From assembly GCA_011754535.1 (NCBI GenBank), contig JAAQVN010000001.1, positions 4,464,001 to 4,528,000 on the forward strand: 64,000 nucleotides of DNA, in the 5' to 3' direction. Of this stretch, positions 57,722 through 64,000 are shown one piece after another. A program made the translations under genes and the position numbers. A model generated the notes under the pieces. The model had not been told where the DNA came from, made no database searches, and saw only the letters and a program-made list of their open reading frames with translations. Source of the stretch: Enterobacter asburiae. GTDB lineage: Bacteria; Pseudomonadota; Gammaproteobacteria; Enterobacterales; Enterobacteriaceae. Each line of letters starts with the position of its first letter. Positions within the stretch are counted from its first letter, which is position 1.

Positions 57722-60238
57722 ATGACTATATTTTGGGGCATTCGTCCAGCGCTTTGCTTTGCCTGGATATTACCCAGCGCACTATACGCCAGTGATTATT
57801 TCGACCCGGCCTTTCTGGAAACAGGCGGCGCGCCGCGTACCGCTGTCGACCTTTCTCTCTTTGAGAATAAAGATAGCCAGACACCCGGCGTTTATCGCGT
57901 TGACCTCTTTCTTAACAATAAAATGATCGACACGCGCGATATTACGTTTCGACTCGAAGAGAACGCGCAGCATAAAAATATTCTCGCTCCGTGCCTTAGC
58001 AGGGAGACGCTTCAGTCGTTTGGCGTAAAAACGGCTGCCTTCCCGCTGCTGCAGGATGATACTCAGGGCTGCGCAAAACTGGCGGCGATCCCGCACGCGA
58101 GCAGCGAGTTTGACTTCAGCGAGCAGGCGTTAAGACTTAGCATTCCCCAGGCGGCCCTGGACAGCCAGGCTCACGGATACATCGATCCCGCGCGTCGGGA
58201 GCAGGGAATTCCGGGCCTGACGCTCAGCTACAACTACAGCGGCGCCAGCTGGACCTCGAATAACGGGACGGGAACCGATAGCCAGTACCTTAGCCTGCGT
58301 CCGGGTCTGAACGTTGGCCCATGGCGTTTACGCAATTTTTCGACCTGGAGCAATAGCCAGGGGCAAGCCGGTCGCTGGGAATCGGTCTATACCTATTTAC
58401 AGCGCGATATCAGCGCCCTGAATAGCCAGCTGATTGTCGGGGATAATAGTTCAACCTCTGACGTCTTCGACAGCACCCCATTTCGCGGCGTGCAGCTCTA
58501 TTCCGACGAACAGATGCTTCCGGGAAGCATGCGGGGCTATGCCCCCGTAATCCGCGGTATCGCCCGTACTAATGCCCAGATCACCATTTATCAGAATGGC
58601 TACAGCATTTATCAAAGCTATGTCCCGCCCGGCGAATTTGTCATCAACGATCTTTACCTCGGCAGCAGCGGCGAGCTGAAAGTGGTTGTGAAAGAGGCAG
58701 ATGGCAGCGAGCAAGTCTCTTTAGTCCCCTACGCGTCGTTAGCGGTTATGCAGCGGGAAGGACAATATAAATATGAAGTCATTAGCGGCACCTATCGTTC
58801 CAGCAGCAGCGATGCTGAGAATGCGCCGTTTTCGCAAGGGAGCCTGATTTACGGTCTTCCATGGGAAACCTCGATATACGGTGGCATGCAGGCCGCCAGT
58901 CAATACCAGTCCCTGCTCTTTGGCATGGGAAAAAACATGGGTGATTTTGGCGCACTGTCATTTGATATTACACAGGCCTGGGCAACCACGAAGCATGCAG
59001 AGAAAAACCGGGGGCAGTCGCTACGCCTTCGCTATAACAAAAACCTGCTCTCTACCGGCACTAACGTTGCGATTGCGGGCTATCGCTACTCAACGTCCGA
59101 TTACTACACGCTGGGTGAAACGCTGAGCAGCTACCACTCGCAGAACTCCATCCCGGAGCGACGTCGCAGCCGTACAGAACTGACGCTGAACCAAAATCTG
59201 GGAGACAACCTCGGCTACCTCTCCTCCATGCTGGTCAGCGAGGATTACCACACCAGCAAAAAACGCACGACCTCTGCCTCGCTGGGCTATGGCAATAGCT
59301 GGAACGGTATCAGCTATAGCCTGAACTACAGCCACTATCTGAACGTAACAAAAGAGGATAACCAGCGTCGCTATAACCAGGACAATCTGTTCAGCCTGAG
59401 CGTGAGCGTTCCTCTGGACAAATGGCTCCGCTCTGCACGTGCCGGTTACTCATTTTCCGCAGCAGATAACCGCTCGCCTGGCCACAGCGTTTCCCTGAGC
59501 GGCAGCGCCCTTGAGGACAATAACCTGAACTGGAGCGTACAGCAGAACATCAACCCAGGCAGCCAGGCAAACAGCAGCGATGCATCGCTTAGCTATAGCG
59601 GACGCTATGCGCAGGTTGGCGCCGGGTATGGCTATAGCCGGGACGCACAGCGGCTGAATTATAACCTGCGAGGCGGCGTGCTGGTTCACCCGCATGGCGT
59701 CACGCTGGCGCAGTCGCTGGGTGAAACGGTCGCTCTGGTTGAAGCGCCGGATGCAGCGGGTGTCAGCGTCCGTAACCACGCTGGCGTGCGTACCGACTCC
59801 CGGGGATATGCCGTGGTGCCGTACCTGGCCCCTTATCAGGAGAGCACAATCCAGCTGAGACCCGACACGCTGCCAGATGATGTTGAGCTGGAAAGCAATA
59901 GCCATAAAGTCGTTCCCACCCGGGGAGCCATCGTTCGGGCACGTTTTACCACCGCGGTGGGTAAACGCCTGATGATGACCCTGAAAGATGCGCAGGGTAA
60001 ACCCGTTCCGTTCGGCGCCGTTGTTTCTCAAAACACCACCAGCAGCATTGTGGGTGATGAAGGCAGCGTATTCCTCACAGGGATGGCGGAAAAAGGAACG
60101 TTAGACGTGAGCTGGGGTAAGAAACCCAATCAGCGTTGCCAGGTTAACTATCAGCTTTCTGGCCAGGAACCCACGATTAGCGGAATTGTGCAGTTAACAC
60201 AGATCTGCAAAAAAACCGTTAATGATGTAAGGAATTAA
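57722..60238 (+). CDS. outer-membrane fimbrial usher (FimD/PapC family)
   Basis: 838 residues. Signal peptide to about residue 23 (ALYAS), N-terminal chaperone-binding domain beginning YFDPAFLE, then the 24-strand barrel with plug, and C-terminal domains. Diagnostic stretches are RGYAPVIRGIARTNAQITIY and the end motif CQVNYQLSG with a cysteine before the stop region. Third gene, ending two bases before the tip protein. Confidence 0.95.
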   Translation: MTIFWGIRPALCFAWILPSALYASDYFDPAFLETGGAPRTAVDLSLFENKDSQTPGVYRVDLFLNNKMIDTRDITFRLEENAQHKNILAPCLSRETLQSFGVKTAAFPLLQDDTQGCAKLAAIPHASSEFDFSEQALRLSIPQAALDSQAHGYIDPARREQGIPGLTLSYNYSGASWTSNNGTGTDSQYLSLRPGLNVGPWRLRNFSTWSNSQGQAGRWESVYTYLQRDISALNSQLIVGDNSSTSDVFDSTPFRGVQLYSDEQMLPGSMRGYAPVIRGIARTNAQITIYQNGYSIYQSYVPPGEFVINDLYLGSSGELKVVVKEADGSEQVSLVPYASLAVMQREGQYKYEVISGTYRSSSSDAENAPFSQGSLIYGLPWETSIYGGMQAASQYQSLLFGMGKNMGDFGALSFDITQAWATTKHAEKNRGQSLRLRYNKNLLSTGTNVAIAGYRYSTSDYYTLGETLSSYHSQNSIPERRRSRTELTLNQNLGDNLGYLSSMLVSEDYHTSKKRTTSASLGYGNSWNGISYSLNYSHYLNVTKEDNQRRYNQDNLFSLSVSVPLDKWLRSARAGYSFSAADNRSPGHSVSLSGSALEDNNLNWSVQQNINPGSQANSSDASLSYSGRYAQVGAGYGYSRDAQRLNYNLRGGVLVHPHGVTLAQSLGETVALVEAPDAAGVSVRNHAGVRTDSRGYAVVPYLAPYQESTIQLRPDTLPDDVELESNSHKVVPTRGAIVRARFTTAVGKRLMMTLKDAQGKPVPFGAVVSQNTTSSIVGDEGSVFLTGMAEKGTLDVSWGKKPNQRCQVNYQLSGQEPTISGIVQLTQICKKTVNDVRN

Positions 60239-60240
60239 TC

Positions 60241-61269
60241 ATGAAAAAATTAGCGTTACTCGTGTGCCTGGCAGCAGGCGGATTGATGGGATCGCCTGCC
60301 TTTGCTGCTATTCCGGGCAGTTGCTGGCCAATTGGCGGAGCAACCGTTTTTCCGATTAGCAAAAATCTCACTGCCGAACATATACCAGGGTCTGTACAGG
60401 AGGGATGGGATAATAATCAAAACTTTTCGGGCATATGCTTCTGTAAAAACTCGTCCGATAAAGAAAGTGTCTTCTTTAAATTTACCAGTGACGTGCTGAA
60501 ATCGGGAAGTGGTAAACGTAATGGCGAGTTTATTTACTATCCATTCGATGAAGAGAAAGGTATTAATATCGGCTTTAGGATAGACATTGGTGGTACTATC
60601 CAAAATCAAGCGACTGTTGATTTGCAAAATCTTTCAGGGGTAGATAATCAAAACATAACGAATCTCGACTGTGACGATGTTAATGAAGAACATCCGTTTA
60701 AAACGGGTTCTAGTGGGACGGTTTCAGTAGAGTTAACCAAGAAGATCACAGGCCATCATGTATACCCTGCACAAGAGCTACTTACAGTTTACGCCCGAAA
60801 AAAATCAGGTGATTTCGATCCCACTAAACCATTTGTGAAACTCAGCTTTGAAATGAGTATTACTATCCCGCCAAATTGTACGATTAATGGCGGAGAACCC
60901 ATTAACATCCCGTTTGGTGATATTCCAGCAAATGAATTTACGCCTGAAGCCAACAGTAAGCAAAAAAGCATTCCGCTCAACGTAACCTGTGATGACGAAG
61001 CGGATGTCAGCAAGGCGAATATTAAATTTCGCACCTCCGATTTTAATGACGCTGGTTTTATCAGAACCCGTAATAAAGAAGGAGGGGATCGCAACGATTT
61101 AGGGATAAAACTTGAACACAACGGTAATAAAATTGATGGCAGCAGTTCGGCCATTCCGACACAGGAGGGTAATGTCACTATTGTAGCTACGCCCGTGCAA
61201 CAAGGAGAAAAATCTCCAGAACCGGGGAAATTTGAAGCCACATCAACGCTGGATTTCGAGTTCAAATAA
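60241..61269 (+). CDS. two-domain fimbrial tip adhesin
   Basis: 342 residues. Signal peptide MKKLALLVCLAAGGLMGSPA to about residue 22, an N-terminal receptor-binding-like domain (about 24-200) with four cysteines (28, 66, 68, 144) including an unusual ICFCKN, and a C-terminal pilin domain from about 203 with Cys213 and Cys250 and the end STLDFEFK. This is the FimH-type layout, but I recognise no close relative of the N-terminal domain, so the ligand is unknown. The gene is more A/T-rich than the usher, which suggests separate exchange. Confidence 0.82.
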   Translation: MKKLALLVCLAAGGLMGSPAFAAIPGSCWPIGGATVFPISKNLTAEHIPGSVQEGWDNNQNFSGICFCKNSSDKESVFFKFTSDVLKSGSGKRNGEFIYYPFDEEKGINIGFRIDIGGTIQNQATVDLQNLSGVDNQNITNLDCDDVNEEHPFKTGSSGTVSVELTKKITGHHVYPAQELLTVYARKKSGDFDPTKPFVKLSFEMSITIPPNCTINGGEPINIPFGDIPANEFTPEANSKQKSIPLNVTCDDEADVSKANIKFRTSDFNDAGFIRTRNKEGGDRNDLGIKLEHNGNKIDGSSSAIPTQEGNVTIVATPVQQGEKSPEPGKFEATSTLDFEFK

Positions 61270-61309
61270 AGAAAAAACTTAACCCACTAAAGAAATGTCT
61301 TATTTCACT

Positions 61310-61339
61310 GCAACTCATAGCGCTATAGAAATGAGTTGC
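61310..61339 (+). other. inverted repeat between tip adhesin and propeller gene
   Basis: GCAACTCAT (61310-61318) and ATGAGTTGC (61331-61339) pair perfectly around 12 bases. No T-run follows. It lies in the 108-bp gap before the FG-GAP gene and may be a processing site, a partial terminator tuning downstream expression, or a binding site. Confidence 0.55.
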
Positions 61340-61377
61340 CGGGTATTTAAAAATGGATTTGTATAAGGATATATAGC

Positions 61378-63198
61378 ATGAAACTAAAAAGTAAAACGCG
61401 CATAGCATTTTGCATTGCGGCCTTATTAGGTACAGGCTTCACGGCATCTCAGGCCATCGCCAGCGATATTGAGCCCTACTCAGCGCCTTTCGCCATCAAG
61501 GGTGAAAAGAGTAATGACTATTTCGGTATGACAATGACCACTATCGGTAAGTTTTCCGATAAGGACAACGGCACACATATCGCGGGCGAAGATATTGTGA
61601 TCACGGCCCCCTGGGGGGATGGCGCGAAAGGGATTGCCTACGTTATTTTCGGAACTTCCGGCGGTAAAACCATGCAGGAAGTGAACAACGTAGGTGAATT
61701 CGATCCGCAAAACGCGCTTAAAATCTTCCACAGCAATAAAGCGAATAAGCCCGGCTCAGTGACGACAAAATGGATGGGCGTTGCGGTACGCAAAATTGGT
61801 GATATTAACGGTGATGGATATGACGATTTAGTTATCGCCTCCCACTGGCATGATCAGGTCTATATTATCTGGGGCGGGCCGCATCACCGTACAGGCGCGC
61901 GTCTTTCTAATCAGATTGACCTCAATGATATCGACAACGGCGACGCTCGCCTGGGTATTCGCATCCGTACGGTGAATTCTTCAGGCAATGCGAATACCGG
62001 CGGCTGGTTTGGCGCCGCGGTAGGCCCAATTAAATATAAAAATTCTGCAGTGGCTAACAAGATGGTCGATCTCGCTATCGGCGATATCGAAGGCACGGGC
62101 GGACGCGGCGGCGCGGTCATTATCTACGGCGCCCAAAAGCCAGGCGACCAGTGGCAGAATATCGATATTAAGCGCAACAACCTGGGCGACTGGGAGATCC
62201 CTGCCGCAACCGGCGCCTATATTCGTCCGCAGATGACCGCCACCAACGGTCCGGAGAAACCGCTTAACTACAACCTTGGACAGCAGATCAGCGATGTCGG
62301 GGATATTAACGGCGACGGCTTCAGTGATTATCTGATCGTCGACCCGGAATCCGTCAATGAAGGCCGTAAATCCGAAAACAGCGGCACTGATGGGCGCGGT
62401 ACGGCTTATCTTGTCTACGGCAGCAGCTTCAACCAGGGGAATCTCGACATTGCCTCGTTAAACGCGACGCAGGCAACCCGCATTCACGGTATGGGGGCAG
62501 CTTTCCTTGGCGGTCAGTCCGGCGGAGGTGAAGGGAGTAACGATCATAGCGCCTATACGCAGGATAAGCCCAATAACGGCACCATTACGCCGTTAGGTAA
62601 CTTCCTGAGTACACATTATAACGCTTTTGCGATTAGCGCCCCTGCCGACATGGGTATCGATAAAAAACGTTCCGGGCTGGTCTGGATTATCAAAGGTAAG
62701 ACCGACGGCAGTAAGCTGCCATCATCCCTGTTCCTTGATGCGGCGCACACCCGGCTGAACTACAACAAAAAATTTAGCGTACGAGATGGCTATGCTATCT
62801 ACGCCGACAGGCCTGGCAGCAAGCTGGCAGGGTTCGGGAACAGCATTCTCGGTAATGTGGACTTGAACGGTGACGGTAAGAAGGATCTGGTGATTGGCGA
62901 TCCGAATGCGCTGAACTCCAGCGGCACTCAGGTCGGCGCCGTGTATGTGATCAACGGCGGTAAAAGCCTGGATGATTACGCTGATGATGAAGGCATGATC
63001 GATATTAATACGCTGGTGAGTGAAGGTGTTGCGAAAGTCTACTGGGGTAAAAATCAGTATGAAAAATTCGGTGCCTCCATTGCGGCCGGGAACTTCAATG
63101 GCTTCACTCAGGACAGTCTTGCCATTGGTTCTTACCGTGATAACAGCTGGACGGGTAAAGTCACCTTCCGCATTGCGGATTACATCATCCCGGATTAA
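61378..63198 (+). CDS. secreted seven-bladed FG-GAP (integrin-alpha-like) beta-propeller protein
   Basis: 606 residues behind AAGGAT. Signal peptide to about residue 28 (SQAIA). The rest is built of FG-GAP-like repeats; I count seven, beginning near residues 49, 132, 210, 300, 405, 486 and 563, each ending in a VIFG/IIWGG/VYG-type strand. Three carry a perfect calcium loop DxNGDGxxD: Asp142-Asp150, Asp309-Asp317 and Asp495-Asp503. No membrane anchor, lipobox, pilin domain or autotransporter barrel is seen. Same strand as the fimbrial genes, 108 bp after the tip adhesin, and followed by a terminator, so it is probably the fifth gene of the operon. Likely a surface or periplasmic adhesive or assembly partner; function unknown. 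Confidence 0.85.
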   Translation: MKLKSKTRIAFCIAALLGTGFTASQAIASDIEPYSAPFAIKGEKSNDYFGMTMTTIGKFSDKDNGTHIAGEDIVITAPWGDGAKGIAYVIFGTSGGKTMQEVNNVGEFDPQNALKIFHSNKANKPGSVTTKWMGVAVRKIGDINGDGYDDLVIASHWHDQVYIIWGGPHHRTGARLSNQIDLNDIDNGDARLGIRIRTVNSSGNANTGGWFGAAVGPIKYKNSAVANKMVDLAIGDIEGTGGRGGAVIIYGAQKPGDQWQNIDIKRNNLGDWEIPAATGAYIRPQMTATNGPEKPLNYNLGQQISDVGDINGDGFSDYLIVDPESVNEGRKSENSGTDGRGTAYLVYGSSFNQGNLDIASLNATQATRIHGMGAAFLGGQSGGGEGSNDHSAYTQDKPNNGTITPLGNFLSTHYNAFAISAPADMGIDKKRSGLVWIIKGKTDGSKLPSSLFLDAAHTRLNYNKKFSVRDGYAIYADRPGSKLAGFGNSILGNVDLNGDGKKDLVIGDPNALNSSGTQVGAVYVINGGKSLDDYADDEGMIDINTLVSEGVAKVYWGKNQYEKFGASIAAGNFNGFTQDSLAIGSYRDNSWTGKVTFRIADYIIPD

Positions 63199-63226
63199 TT
63201 CTTACATCATCTGAATGGAGCAACAC

Positions 63227-63257
63227 TGCCGGGGAGGAGACTCCCCGGCAATTTATT
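63227..63257. terminator. terminator hairpin between the propeller gene and yhiN
   Basis: TGCCGGGGAG / CTCCCCGGCA stem with loop GAGA, followed on the plus strand by ATTTATT. It lies in the 54-bp gap between converging genes and probably ends the fimbrial transcript, though the T-run is weak. Confidence 0.7.
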
Positions 63258-64000
63258 GCGCGTTTTGCAGCGCCTGCGCGCACGCCCAGGCGCTCGACCA
63301 CGCCCACTGGAAATTATATCCGCCGAGCCAGCCGGTAACGTCCATCACTTCGCCGATAAAGTAGAGCCCCGGTACGTTACGCGCTTCCATCGTGCGTGAA
63401 GAAAGCTCATTCGTGTCAACGCCGCCCAGCGTCACTTCCGCCGTGCGATACCCCTCTGTGCCGTTTGGCTGAACGCGCCAGTTCGTTAGCGTATCCACCA
63501 ACGCTTCCTGCTCGCGGCTGTTAAGCTGCTTGAGCGACACGTCCGGGATCTGCCCCAGCACCTGCAAACATTCCACCAGACGTTTTGGCAGCTGCATTGC
63601 CAGGGTGTTTTTCAGGCTCTGATTCGGGTGAGCGGTACGCTGCTCGTTAAGGAACGCGCCGAGATCGCAGTCCGGGAGCAGGTTAACCGTGACGAATTCC
63701 CCCGGCTGCCAGTAGCTGGAGATTTGCAGTACCGCCGGGCCGGAGAGACCGCGGTGGGTAAAGAGCAGGTTTTCGCGGAATACCGTCCCGTCTTCGGCAG
63801 TAATGACTGAAGGAACAGAGATGCCGGAAAGCGTCTGAAGCTGCTCCAGCAGCGGCTTATGCAGCGTGAACGGCACCAGCCCGGCGCGGGTTGGCAGAAC
63901 CTTCAGGCCAAACTGTTCGGCGATTTTATAGCCGAACGGTGACGCGCCCAGACCCGGCATCGAGAGGCCGCCGCTGGCGATCACCAGATTATCGGCGCTG
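63253..64000 (-). CDS. yhiN: BaiN/HI0933-type flavoprotein YhiN, N-terminus outside window
   Basis: The frame is open to base 64000; the visible 248 residues are the C-terminal part of an NAD(P)/FAD-dependent oxidoreductase (E. coli YhiN is about 400). VIASGGLSMPGLGASPFGY, FTHRGLSGPAVLQIS and the end LYFIGEVMDVTGWLGGYNFQ are family landmarks; the last binds FAD. The N-terminal dinucleotide-binding motif is beyond the edge. Its return marks the end of the variable interval that begins after yhhT. Confidence 0.93.
   Translation of the reverse strand, partial: SADNLVIASGGLSMPGLGASPFGYKIAEQFGLKVLPTRAGLVPFTLHKPLLEQLQTLSGISVPSVITAEDGTVFRENLLFTHRGLSGPAVLQISSYWQPGEFVTVNLLPDCDLGAFLNEQRTAHPNQSLKNTLAMQLPKRLVECLQVLGQIPDVSLKQLNSREQEALVDTLTNWRVQPNGTEGYRTAEVTLGGVDTNELSSRTMEARNVPGLYFIGEVMDVTGWLGGYNFQWAWSSAWACAQALQNAQ

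Noticed and set aside
1..64000. CRISPR arrays, tRNA/rRNA genes, insertion sequences, prophage genes
   Set aside because: None seen: no regularly spaced repeats, no tRNA-like cloverleaf noticed, and no transposase or integrase reading frame.

Overview
The window is chromosomal DNA of an enterobacterium. Gene order (malQ-malP / malT / glpR-glpG-glpE / glpD / glgP-A-C-X-B / asd / yhgN / tusA / yhhQ / dcrB / yhhS / yhhT ... yhiN) and near-identical protein lengths follow Escherichia coli. The GC-rich coding sequence, the dispersed palindromic repeat and the extra islands fit Enterobacter or a close relative (Lelliottia, Leclercia, Klebsiella group) better than Escherichia. The genus is an inference.

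Layout. (1) 1-27.3 kb is conserved core: maltodextrin catabolism and its activator MalT; glycerol-3-phosphate genes (glpEGR divergent from glpD); the glycogen operon glgBXCAP; asd; and a run of small housekeeping and membrane genes (yhgN, tusA, yhhQ, dcrB, yhhS, yhhT). (2) 27.5-43.3 kb is a complete aryl-polyene (APE) cluster, apeA to apeR, ending in the phosphopantetheinyl transferase acpT. It encodes a type II PKS/fatty-acid-like assembly line (two ACPs, KS, chain-length-factor-like KS, second KS, KR, two hotdog dehydratases), a starter ligase, a methyltransferase, acyl- and glycosyltransferases, and a LolA/RND/lipoprotein export set. (3) 43.2-50.6 kb is the arnBCADTEF operon (4-amino-4-deoxy-L-arabinose addition to lipid A), on the opposite strand, with a PmrA-box-like site upstream. 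Its last gene overlaps the end of acpT tail to tail. (4) 50.8-53.2 kb holds a phenolic acid decarboxylase divergent from a LysR regulator and a short-chain dehydrogenase. (5) 53.2-56.0 kb holds a MepS-like NlpC/P60 protein, a HAD-IB phosphatase, a TerC-family membrane protein and a possible 46-residue membrane leader ORF. (6) 56.4-63.2 kb is an AT-richer chaperone-usher fimbrial operon (pilin, chaperone, usher, two-domain tip protein) followed by a secreted protein with seven FG-GAP/integrin-alpha-like propeller blades. (7) yhiN, cut by the window end, returns to core order.

The interval between yhhT and yhiN therefore looks like an integration hot spot carrying envelope-directed functions: an outer-membrane pigment lipid, lipid A modification, fimbriae and a propeller adhesin. 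The most unusual element is the FG-GAP propeller gene attached to the fimbrial operon. Next are the small ORF/terminator leader before terC and the acpT-arnF antisense junction. Five copies of one GC-rich palindromic repeat lie between genes, four of them between converging genes.
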